From the NCBI GenBank assembly GCA_902786565.1, contig CADACW010000005.1:1-64000 (forward strand): a DNA stretch of 64,000 bases. The letters are read 5' to 3'. The notes under the pieces were generated by a model. The model ran no database searches and was not told the origin of the DNA. It worked only from the letters and a program-made list of their open reading frames with translations. Origin of the DNA: an uncultured Prevotellaceae bacterium. Its GTDB lineage: Bacteria; Bacteroidota; Bacteroidia; Bacteroidales; Bacteroidaceae. A program made the position numbers and the translations under genes. Numbering within the stretch: the first letter of the stretch is position 1; the number at the start of each line of letters is the position of its first letter. Below, piece after piece: positions 18,881 to 26,096 of this stretch.

Positions 18881-20023
18881 ATGGGAAAGACAGTGATAGG
18901 TATGGACGCCAAGCGCATCGTGCGCAACGGCACAGGGCTGGGCAGCTACGGCCGCACGCTGGTGGCCGGGCTGTCGGGGCTGGACCAGTTCAGTCTGCGC
19001 CTCTATGCCCCCGACCTGGGCCACGAGTGGCTGCGCTCGCAGGTGCAGGGGCTGCCGGGCGTGGAGCTGTGCCTGCCGCACCGGGCCGCCGGAGCCATCG
19101 GCAAGGCGCTGTGGCGCTCGCACGGCGTGGTGAAGCAGCTGCAGGCCGACGGCGTGCAGGTGTTCCACGGGCTGACCGGCGAGCTGCCAATAGGCATCCG
19201 CAAGGCGGGCATCGCCTCGGTGGTGACCATCCACGACCTGATCTTCATGCGCCACCCGGAGTTCTACAACTGGGCCGACACGAAAATCTACGCCTGGAAG
19301 TTCCGCCGCACGCTGATGGAAGCCGACCGCATCGTGGCCATCAGCGAGTGCACCAAGCGCGACATCGTGGAACTGGGCGGGGTGGACCCATCGTATATTA
19401 AAGTGGTGTATCAGAGTTGCGCCCCCCGATTCGACAAGCCCGTGGACAGCAGCGTGTGCCAGGAGGTGGCCCGCCGCTACGGACTGCCGAGACGGTTCAT
19501 GCTCTGCGTGGGCACCATCGAGCAGCGCAAAAACCTGCTGCTGGCCCTGCGCGCCCTGCGGTGGATGCCCGCCGACGTGGCCCTGGTGGCCATAGGCAGG
19601 CCAACACCCTACACCGCCCAGCTGCAGACCTACGCCGAGCGCGAGGGCCTGGCGCAGCGGCTGCTGATGCTGCACGGCATCGGCGACGACGAGCTGCCCG
19701 CCTTCTACGCCCTGGCCGACGTGTTCGTCTACCCCTCGCGCTACGAGGGTTTCGGCATACCTATCATCGAGGCCATCAGCAGCGGACTGCCCGTGGTGGC
19801 CTGCACAGGGTCGTGCCTTGAAGAGGCCGGCGGACCGCACAGCCTCTACACCGGGCCTGACGACGACCGCGCTTTTGCCGCAGCCGCCTGCCAACTGCTG
19901 CGCGGCGCCGAGGGGCGGCAGGAGCGCATAGACCGCAGCCGCGACTACATTGGCCGCTTCCAGGGCACATCGGTGGCGGCACAAATGGCCGACATCTATC
20001 AAGAGGTGAGAGGTGAGAGGTGA
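18881..20023 (+). CDS. GT4-family glycosyltransferase
   Basis: A protein of 380 residues from the ATG at 18881 (MGKTVIGMDAKRIVRNGTG). The N-terminal half has GTGLGSYGRTL and an HGLTGELP/VVTIHDLIFMRHPEFYN region. The C-terminal half has VGTIEQRKNLLLALRAL and the nucleotide-sugar site PSRYEGFGIPIIEAISSGLP, with the E-x7-E arrangement of retaining GT-B enzymes of family 4. It probably transfers a sugar in surface glycan or LPS synthesis, but no partner genes are adjacent. The last codons (EVRGER, stop) are made of GAGGTGA heptamers, so the native C-terminus has been replaced or extended by repeat DNA. Confidence 0.85.
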   Translation: MGKTVIGMDAKRIVRNGTGLGSYGRTLVAGLSGLDQFSLRLYAPDLGHEWLRSQVQGLPGVELCLPHRAAGAIGKALWRSHGVVKQLQADGVQVFHGLTGELPIGIRKAGIASVVTIHDLIFMRHPEFYNWADTKIYAWKFRRTLMEADRIVAISECTKRDIVELGGVDPSYIKVVYQSCAPRFDKPVDSSVCQEVARRYGLPRRFMLCVGTIEQRKNLLLALRALRWMPADVALVAIGRPTPYTAQLQTYAEREGLAQRLLMLHGIGDDELPAFYALADVFVYPSRYEGFGIPIIEAISSGLPVVACTGSCLEEAGGPHSLYTGPDDDRAFAAAACQLLRGAEGRQERIDRSRDYIGRFQGTSVAAQMADIYQEVRGER

Positions 20024-20035
20024 GAGGTGAGAGGT
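20003..20035 (+). repeat. GAGGTGA heptamer array at the glycosyltransferase stop
   Basis: Four perfect GAGGTGA units plus a degenerate fifth. The TGA stop at 20021-20023 lies inside the third unit. The same heptamer recurs at 58743-58866 and 59660-59792. Confidence 0.9.
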
Positions 20036-20096
20036 CTTAAATCCTAATTTTGCTTAATATTTAAGTGGTTTTCTTGGCCAAATGGCAGAAAATGAA

Positions 20097-20104
20097 TAAT
20101 TTTG
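20097..20104 (+). promoter_or_regulatory. -7 box upstream of the EF-G paralog
   Basis: TAATTTTG, with a weak TTG about 21 nt upstream. The leader to the start at 20154 is roughly 45 nt, which is room for regulation. Confidence 0.5.
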
Positions 20105-20153
20105 GGGTCGATTAAACGAAATTACTATCTAATTCATTATAATACCAATAACA

Positions 20154-22316
20154 ATGAAAGTCTATCAGACCAACGAAATCAAGAACATTGCACTCATTGG
20201 CAGTGCGGGCAGCGGCAAGACCACTCTTGCCGAGTCATTAGTCTACGAGGCCGGCATCATCAAGCGCCGCGGCACCGTGGAGGGTAAGAACACCATGAGC
20301 GACTACTTCCCCGTGGAGCAGGAGTATGGCTACTCGGTCTTCTCGACTGTGTTCCACACCGAGTGGAACGGCAAGAAACTGAACTTCATCGACTGTCCGG
20401 GCAGCGACGACTTCGTGGGCGGTGCCATCACAGCCCTGAACGTCACCGACCAGGCCGTCATACTCGTCAACGGCCAGTATGGCCCCGAGGTGGGCACGAT
20501 GAACGCCTTCCGCAACACCGAGAAACTGCATAAGCCCGTCATCTTCCTGGTGAACCAGCTGGACCGCGACAACTGCGACTATGAGCAGATACTGCACCAG
20601 CTGCAGGAAATCTACGGCCCCAACTGCGTGCCCGTGCAGTACCCCGTGGCCTGCGGTGCAGGCTTCAACAGCATCATCGACGTGCTGATCATGAAGAAAC
20701 TGACGTGGAAGCCCGAAGGCGGCGCTCCCACGATTGAGGATATTCCAGCCGACCAGATGGGCAAGGCCAAGGAGATGAAGGCCGCCCTGGTAGAGGCCGC
20801 CGCCGCCGGCGACGACGCCCTGATGGAGAAGTTCTTCGAGACCGAAGACCTGACCGAGGACGAGATGCGCGAAGGCATCCGCAAGGGACTCGTCACCCGC
20901 AGCATCTATCCCGTGTTCTGCGTCTGCGCCGGACGTGACATGGGCGTGCGCCGCCTGATGGAGTTCCTGGGCAACGTGGTGCCCTTCGTCAGCGAGATGC
21001 CGAAGGTGAAGAACGCCGCCGGACAGGAAGTGGCCCCCGACGTGAATGGCCCCGAGTCGCTCTTCTTCTTCAAGACAGGTATCGAGCCGCACATCGGCGA
21101 GGTGTCCTACTTCAAGGTGATGAGCGGAACCGTGAAGAGCGGCGACGACCTGACCAATGCCGACCGCGGCTCGAAAGAGCGCATCGGCACGCTCTATGCC
21201 TGCGCCGGCACCAACCGTGTGCAGGTGGACCAGCTCTGCGCCGGCGACATAGGCTGCACCGTGAAGCTGAAGGACGTGAAGACGGGCAACACCCTGAACG
21301 GCAAGGACGCCAACGAATGGAAGTTTGACTACATACAGTACCCCAACTCGAAGTTCTCGCGTGCCATCAAGGCCGTCAACGAGAGCGAGACCGAGAAAAT
21401 GATGGCCGCCCTGAACAAGATGCGCCAGGAAGACCCGACATGGGTGGTGGAGCAGTCGAAGGAGTTGCGTCAAATCATCGTACACGGTCAGGGCGAGTTC
21501 CACCTGCGCACACTGAAGTGGCGCATGGAGAACAACGAGAAAATCCAGATTGAATACCAGGAGCCGAAGATACCTTACCGCGAGACCATCTCGAAGATGG
21601 CCCGTGCCGACTACCGCCACAAGAAGCAGTCGGGTGGTTCAGGCCAGTTCGGCGAGGTGCACCTCATCATCGAGCCCTACACCGAGGGCATGGAGGACCC
21701 CGTGAGCTTCACCATCAACGGCCAGGAGTTCAAGATGAACATCAAGGGCAAGGAAGAAATCGACCTGGAGTGGGGCGGCAAGCTCGTCTTCATCAACAGC
21801 GTCGTGGGCGGTGCCATCGACCTGCGCTTCATGCCCGCCATCCTCAAGGGTATCATGCAGCGCATGGAGCAAGGCCCACTCACCGGCTCGTATGCCCGCG
21901 ACGTCCGCGTCATCGTCTACGACGGTAAGATGCACCCCGTCGACTCCAACGAGCTCTCGTTCATGCTCGCCGCACGCAACGCCTTCTCAATGGCATTCCG
22001 CGAGGCCGGACCGAAGGTGCTGGAGCCCATCTACGACCTGGAGGTGCTGGTGCCCGCCGACTATATGGGCGACGTGATGAGCGACCTGCAGGGACGCCGC
22101 GCCATCATCATGGGCATGGACAGCGAGGCCGGCTACCAGAAACTGAACGCCAAGATTCCTCTCAAGGAACTGGCCAACTACTCCATCGCCCTGTCGTCGC
22201 TGACCGGCGGACGCGCTTCGTTCCAGACCAAATTCGCCAGCTACGAACTGGTGCCAAACGACATCCAGCAGGCACTGATCAAGGCACACGAGGAGGAAAT
22301 GAAAGACGAGGAGTAA
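20154..22316 (+). CDS. fusA2: EF-G paralog (EF-G2 type)
   Basis: A protein of 720 residues, full length for elongation factor G, with the G domain, domain II, and domains III-V (HGQGEFHLRTLKWRMENNEK, YRHKKQSGGSGQFGEVHL, GFYA-like region replaced by LSFMLAARNAFSMAF). The G motifs differ from canonical EF-G: GSAGSGKTT for G1, DCPGSDDF where EF-G has DTPGH, and NQLD instead of NKxD. The catalytic His after DxPG is thus absent. Bacteroides EF-G2 is reported to support translocation without GTPase activity during carbon limitation, and this protein fits that class by sequence. It is monocistronic, followed by a heptamer array and a clear terminator. Confidence 0.85.
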   Translation: MKVYQTNEIKNIALIGSAGSGKTTLAESLVYEAGIIKRRGTVEGKNTMSDYFPVEQEYGYSVFSTVFHTEWNGKKLNFIDCPGSDDFVGGAITALNVTDQAVILVNGQYGPEVGTMNAFRNTEKLHKPVIFLVNQLDRDNCDYEQILHQLQEIYGPNCVPVQYPVACGAGFNSIIDVLIMKKLTWKPEGGAPTIEDIPADQMGKAKEMKAALVEAAAAGDDALMEKFFETEDLTEDEMREGIRKGLVTRSIYPVFCVCAGRDMGVRRLMEFLGNVVPFVSEMPKVKNAAGQEVAPDVNGPESLFFFKTGIEPHIGEVSYFKVMSGTVKSGDDLTNADRGSKERIGTLYACAGTNRVQVDQLCAGDIGCTVKLKDVKTGNTLNGKDANEWKFDYIQYPNSKFSRAIKAVNESETEKMMAALNKMRQEDPTWVVEQSKELRQIIVHGQGEFHLRTLKWRMENNEKIQIEYQEPKIPYRETISKMARADYRHKKQSGGSGQFGEVHLIIEPYTEGMEDPVSFTINGQEFKMNIKGKEEIDLEWGGKLVFINSVVGGAIDLRFMPAILKGIMQRMEQGPLTGSYARDVRVIVYDGKMHPVDSNELSFMLAARNAFSMAFREAGPKVLEPIYDLEVLVPADYMGDVMSDLQGRRAIIMGMDSEAGYQKLNAKIPLKELANYSIALSSLTGGRASFQTKFASYELVPNDIQQALIKAHEEEMKDEE

Positions 22317-22320
22317 TCTC

Positions 22321-22370
22321 AATTGAAAATTGAAGATTGAAAATTGAAAATTGAAGATTGAAAATTGAAG
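22321..22370. repeat. ATTGAAA-type heptamer array
   Basis: Seven consecutive 7-nt units (AATTGAA or GATTGAA) just past the EF-G2 stop and before its terminator. Confidence 0.9.
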
Positions 22371-22386
22371 ATAAATTGATAATTGG

Positions 22387-22442
22387 AACTCGGCCCAGGA
22401 CGTTGCAGGAAATCCACCCCGCGTCCTGGGCTGAGTTTTTGT
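22387..22442 (+). terminator. Rho-independent terminator after EF-G2
   Basis: AACTCGGCCCAGGACG (22387-22402) pairs with CGTCCTGGGCTGAGTT (22422-22437, one G-T pair), followed by a T-rich run TTTGTT. Confidence 0.85.
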
Positions 22443-22455
22443 TATAAGAATTCAT

Positions 22456-22503
22456 GGAAAAATGTAAATTCGTTCAGTACGACTGAAGATTTTTACATTT
22501 TCC
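22456..22503. other. AT-rich hairpin, spacer before the defence cassette
   Basis: GGAAAAATGTAAA (22456-22468) pairs with TTTACATTTTCC (22492-22503), with an inner TTCAGT/ACTGAA stem. It may be a second transcriptional stop or part of an element boundary. The remainder of 22443-22594 shows no gene. Confidence 0.5.
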
Positions 22504-22594
22504 CTTTTCGGTTTCAGGCATTATGCGAACTCGCCTTAGTAAGTTTGCTCCGCTCGTTGCTTTTCCTGCAAACAAACAAATATTTGGACTTTTG

Positions 22595-22626
22595 TTTGGC
22601 TGTATTAAATAAAAGTGCTAAATTTG
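22595..22626 (+). promoter_or_regulatory. Promoter of the structured leader/methylase operon
   Basis: TTTG at 22595-22598 and TAAATTTG at 22619-22626, with 20-nt spacing. Transcription would start near 22631, giving a leader of about 285 nt before the methylase ATG at 22917. Confidence 0.7.
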
Positions 22627-22930
22627 CACCCAAGTACCGGCATATCGTCATGATGAGCCTCAGCGGAGGCAACCGGTATGACTTTCGTGGGTGAATAGAT
22701 AGTTGTATCTATATTCTATAGGGCTTAAGCTAAAATTTCCGACCAGAAATGTAACGTGCCCTAAGGAATGGGGATACACCTTGAATATAAGGTGTACCCG
22801 TTCCTTGCATTACGTTACGGGTCTTTGGTCGGATACCTAGCTTAAGATGCATTCGGAACGTGGTACACTTTCTTTGTATCTGCACTTTATCGTTTCACGC
22901 TAAAATCCGACCAATTATGAACGTAACGGA
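22627..22930 (+). ncRNA. Structured leader RNA with alternative pairing over the methylase start codon
   Basis: Part one (22628-22692) folds into a stem closed by CACCC/GGGTG, with inner CCGG and CCTC/GAGG pairs. Part two is a long hairpin at 22724-22846: CTTAAGCTA/TAGCTTAAG, TCCGACCA/TGGTCGGA, GTAACGT/ACGTTAC, and AAGGAA..TACACCTT/AAGGTGTA..TTCCTT with loop GAATAT. The 5' arm sequence is repeated at 22899-22928 (GCTAAAATCCGACCA ... CGTAACG) around the ATG. The 3' arm can therefore pair either with the first copy or with the start-codon copy. This may be a regulatory leader, a binding-site array, or a MITE-like insert. Confidence 0.55.
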
Positions 22931-23603
22931 CGATAAGAAAGAGCGGCAGGTAGTGTCGAAGCAGCGCGTGGCTGACCATGGCGAAGTATATACCGCCAAG
23001 CGGGAGGTGAACGCTATGCTCGACTTGGTGAAGGAGGAGACGGAGCGCATCGACTCCCGATTTCTGGAGCCAGCCTGCGGCACAGGCAACTTCCTCGTGG
23101 AGATTCTCAACAGGAAGATGGAGGCTGTGCATAGACAACATGCCCGAAACCGCTATGAGTACGACCAAGCCTCGGCTGTGGCCGTCAGCTCGATGTATGG
23201 TGTAGAGCTGCTGCCCGACAATGTGGAGACATGCCGAAACCGACTGTTGGAGCAGTATATCGACACTTACAGGCAGCATCTTTCCGCCGATGTGTCGCCT
23301 GATTTGGAGCAATGCATCCGATTCCTTCTGAAGAAGAACATCCTCTGCGGCGATGCCTTGACTATGCTACAAGCCGACGGACACCCCATCACCTTTTGTG
23401 AATGGACATTCATCGGTACAGGCGGTAAGGTGAAGCGCCGTGACTTTGAACTGGCCGAGCTGCTTCGTAATGTGGAATACGACAAGCCCAAAGCGGGCGA
23501 AGAGGGGTTGCTCTTTGCCGACACGGGCGAGCCGACCTTTATTCATCTGCCCAAACGGGAATATCCCTTGACCGACTACCTAAAACTGCCCGACTATGAA
23601 TAA
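22917..23603 (+). CDS. DNA methyltransferase-like subunit lacking the NPPY motif
   Basis: A protein of 228 residues from the ATG at 22917, which lies inside the repeated leader sequence. Motif I of adenine-specific DNA methylases is clear (FLEPACGTGNFLVEIL), preceded by HGEVYTAKREVNAMLDLV as in type I HsdM and Eco57I-like enzymes. The (D/N)PPY catalytic motif IV is not found; the matching region reads HPITFCEWTFIGTGG, then KRRDFELAELL. It may bind SAM or act as a structural partner for the complete methylase encoded next, with which it overlaps by 8 nt (ATGAATAA). It is short for a whole methylase but not visibly broken. Confidence 0.75.
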   Translation: MNVTDDKKERQVVSKQRVADHGEVYTAKREVNAMLDLVKEETERIDSRFLEPACGTGNFLVEILNRKMEAVHRQHARNRYEYDQASAVAVSSMYGVELLPDNVETCRNRLLEQYIDTYRQHLSADVSPDLEQCIRFLLKKNILCGDALTMLQADGHPITFCEWTFIGTGGKVKRRDFELAELLRNVEYDKPKAGEEGLLFADTGEPTFIHLPKREYPLTDYLKLPDYE

Positions 23604-25113
23604 CTACAACCCCGACGTTCTTTCCTGCTTGGCAAACCTGAGCAACGATGAGGTGTTCACGCCGCCACAGTTAGCCAACCAGATGCTCGACATGCTGCCG
23701 CAGGAACTCTTCCGCAGCCCTGACACCAAGTTTCTCGACCCTTGCACCAAGAGCGGAGTATTCCTTCGTGAGATAGCCAAGCGGCTGATTGACGGTCTGG
23801 CCGATAAGATTCCCGACCTTCAACAACGCATCGACCACATCATGCACCACCAACTCTACGGCATAGCCATCACCCGTCTAACCTCGCTGATGAGCCGCCG
23901 CTCGCTCTATTGCTCGAAGGATGCCAGCGGTCGCTACAGCATCTCGCAGTTCAAAGAAGCTGACGGTCACATCCGCTTCTCAGGAATAGAGCACACATGG
24001 GTTCAAGGCAAGTGCAGTTACTGCGGAGCATCACAAGAGGTCTATGACCGAGGCAACGACCTTGAATCCCACGCCTACGAGTTTATTCACACAGACAATC
24101 CTAAAATACTATATAATAATATGACTTTCGATGTAATTATAGGTAATCCACCGTACCAGCTGAGTGATGGGGGAGGGAATGGAGCAAGTGCGATGCCTAT
24201 TTATCAACATTTTATTGAAAAAGCAATGAATCTCAATCCTCGATTTCTAACAATGATTATACCTGCACGATGGTATGCTGGTGGAAAAGGATTGGATGAA
24301 TTTAGAAATATGATGTTAAACGATGATAGAATTAGAATCATCCATGATTTTCCTGATGCAAGTGATTGCTTTAGTGGAGTTCAGATTAAAGGTGGTGTAA
24401 TGTATTTCCTTTGGAATCGTGATAGTCGAGGATTATGTTCTGTTTATTCTCACAATGGCACTCAAATTGATGGTCCTATCATTCGACCATTATTAGAAAA
24501 AGGAAGTGAAACATTTGTTAGATATAATATTGCAGTAAGAGTATTGAGAAAGGTAAAAGCAAAAAAAGAGAACTCTTTCTTTAATTTAGTTAGTTCTCGT
24601 ATGCCTTTTGGAATTCCTAATACTTATAAGGGTAATAAAGTTAAGACTAACAATGATGACCTAAGTATCTATGTCAGTGGAAATGACGTTGAGACAAAAG
24701 GAACAATAGCTTTTGTTCCGAAGAACAATATAATAAAAGGAGTTGAAATGATTGCTTGGCATAAAGTTTTTATTTCAAAAGCGGGAAGTGGTAGCGATTC
24801 TTTTCCCCATTCTATTCTAACAAAACCATTTTATGGGGCACCCAATACAGTATGTAATGAAAGTTATTTGGTGATAGGGCCTTTTGAAAACAAAAATGAA
24901 TGTATAAATGTAATGAGTTATATTCACACCAAATTCTTTCGTTTCTTGGTACTTCAAAAAAAGAATTCTCAAAATGCTGCTAAAGGTGTTTATGAATTCG
25001 TCCCCCTCCAAGACTTCTCTCGTCCTTGGACGGATGCGGACCTTTATGCGAAGTACGGTCTGACGGACGATGAGATTCAGTTTATCGAGTCTATGATTCG
25101 TCCGATGGAATGA
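23596..25113 (+). CDS. Eco57I/N6-adenine DNA methyltransferase
   Basis: A protein of 505 residues. Motif I is FLDPCTKSGVFLREI (about residue 50), preceded by EVFTPPQLANQMLDMLP. A Cys pair (KCSYCG) suggests a small zinc knuckle. Motif IV is NPPYQLSDGGG (about residue 183). The C-terminal half should recognise DNA and ends with the conserved FVPLQDFSRPWTDADLYAKY. It is predicted to methylate adenine in a specific target. From about 24090 to 24990 the sequence becomes distinctly AT-rich with different codon use, while both ends match the GC-rich neighbourhood. That is consistent with a swapped specificity module. Confidence 0.85.
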   Translation: MNNYNPDVLSCLANLSNDEVFTPPQLANQMLDMLPQELFRSPDTKFLDPCTKSGVFLREIAKRLIDGLADKIPDLQQRIDHIMHHQLYGIAITRLTSLMSRRSLYCSKDASGRYSISQFKEADGHIRFSGIEHTWVQGKCSYCGASQEVYDRGNDLESHAYEFIHTDNPKILYNNMTFDVIIGNPPYQLSDGGGNGASAMPIYQHFIEKAMNLNPRFLTMIIPARWYAGGKGLDEFRNMMLNDDRIRIIHDFPDASDCFSGVQIKGGVMYFLWNRDSRGLCSVYSHNGTQIDGPIIRPLLEKGSETFVRYNIAVRVLRKVKAKKENSFFNLVSSRMPFGIPNTYKGNKVKTNNDDLSIYVSGNDVETKGTIAFVPKNNIIKGVEMIAWHKVFISKAGSGSDSFPHSILTKPFYGAPNTVCNESYLVIGPFENKNECINVMSYIHTKFFRFLVLQKKNSQNAAKGVYEFVPLQDFSRPWTDADLYAKYGLTDDEIQFIESMIRPME

Positions 25114-25221
25114 GCCTGAAGGGTTCATCGGTATGGACGGCTCAGGCCTATACAAAAAGACGACAACCGGCGCTCTTTGAAATTTTGTGGGAGATTTATT
25201 GGCCAGTTTACGCGAATTTCG

Positions 25222-25229
25222 TAACTTTG
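25222..25229 (+). promoter_or_regulatory. Internal promoter -7 box for the four-helix gene
   Basis: TAACTTTG with TTGG about 20 nt upstream, 20 nt ahead of the ATG at 25250. The downstream half of the cassette may be expressed independently of the methylases. Confidence 0.5.
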
Positions 25230-25249
25230 CCTCGAAAAATGTCAAGACC

Positions 25250-25930
25250 ATGAACGACGAAGCTACGAAAGCACAAACCAACGCCCAGCAAGACGTACAG
25301 ATTCTGCGCAAGCAGGCCAACTGGGAAAACCTATATTTCTATCAGAAGTCGAATGTCCTGTATCAGATGACGTATACTTTCACGGCTCGATTCCTCATAC
25401 GTGGCGACCGCACCATCGACCAGATGGTACAGGCAGCGCGCTCGGGAAAACAGAACATTGTGGAGGGGTCTGCCGACGGAGTCACCTCAACAGAAATGGA
25501 ACTGAAACTGCTGAATGTGGCAAGAAGCAGCATAAAAGAGTTGAAAGAGGACTACGAGGACTATATCACATCGCGTCACCTGACACGATGGGGAAAAGAC
25601 CATCCTCGCTTCGACGCTATGCTGAAGTTTTGCAGGAAGCACAACCGCATTGAAGACTATCAGGACTATTTCGAGAGATGGGGTGACGAGGAGATGGCAA
25701 ATGTCGCCTTGACGCTCTGCCACATGGTAGACAAGATGATGACCACCTACGAGAAAAAACTGGAAGAGACATTTGTCAAGGAAGGAGGCATCAAGGAGCG
25801 AATGACTGCTGCCCGCTTAGGCTATCGCACCAACCAGCGCGAGGAGAATGCCCGGCTGAAGAATGAGCTGGAGCAGGCGAATCGAAGAATTGCAGAGCTT
25901 GAAGCCCGACTGACCTCTCAAGGCGGATAG
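25250..25930 (+). CDS. Four-helix-bundle suffix-domain protein
   Basis: A protein of 226 residues from the ATG at 25250; the promoter box at 25222-25229 argues against an in-frame codon at 25187. The segment LYFYQKSNVLYQMTYTFTAR ... FLIRGDRTIDQMVQAARSGK ... NIVEGSADGVTSTEMELKLL resembles the four-helix-bundle family related to 23S rRNA intervening-sequence proteins and the Avd proteins of diversity-generating retroelements. The long form with this C-terminal extension is the 'four helix bundle suffix' type. The tail (NARLKNELEQANRRIAELEA) is a coiled coil. Its function is unknown; location between methylase and helicase suggests a nucleic-acid-binding or assembly role. Confidence 0.7.
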   Translation: MNDEATKAQTNAQQDVQILRKQANWENLYFYQKSNVLYQMTYTFTARFLIRGDRTIDQMVQAARSGKQNIVEGSADGVTSTEMELKLLNVARSSIKELKEDYEDYITSRHLTRWGKDHPRFDAMLKFCRKHNRIEDYQDYFERWGDEEMANVALTLCHMVDKMMTTYEKKLEETFVKEGGIKERMTAARLGYRTNQREENARLKNELEQANRRIAELEARLTSQGG

Positions 25931-26052
25931 AGAATAGGATAGAAAGACCAGGCTGGATAGACTGGCTAGAAAATCTAGAAAGTCTAGATAATCTAGAAAA
26001 GCTAGACTATCTAGATAATCTAGAAAGTCTAGGCAGTCTAGGCACCTGGACA
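25927..26052 (+). repeat. Nonamer CTAG array inside the defence cassette
   Basis: Nine exact 9-nt units starting CTAG run from 25966 to 26046 (CTAGAAAAT, CTAGAAAGT, CTAGATAAT and so on). Degenerate 9-nt units (GGATAGA type) extend back to the stop of the preceding gene. CTAG is normally rare in bacterial DNA. The array fills nearly the whole spacer between the four-helix gene and the helicase gene. Confidence 0.9.
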
Positions 26053-26096
26053 GTCTCCCTATTTTCACTGAGCGCCATAACTAAAACGCACGGGTT

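Noticed and set aside
22628..22692. Hammerhead-like ribozyme in the methylase leader (ATGATGAGCCTC ... GAGGC)
   Set aside because: The core lacks the required CUGA and GAAA nucleotides in the right places, so only a stem-loop is claimed.
22723..22847. Insertion sequence or MITE
   Set aside because: Inverted ends exist, but no target-site duplication or second genomic copy is visible. It is kept only as an alternative reading.
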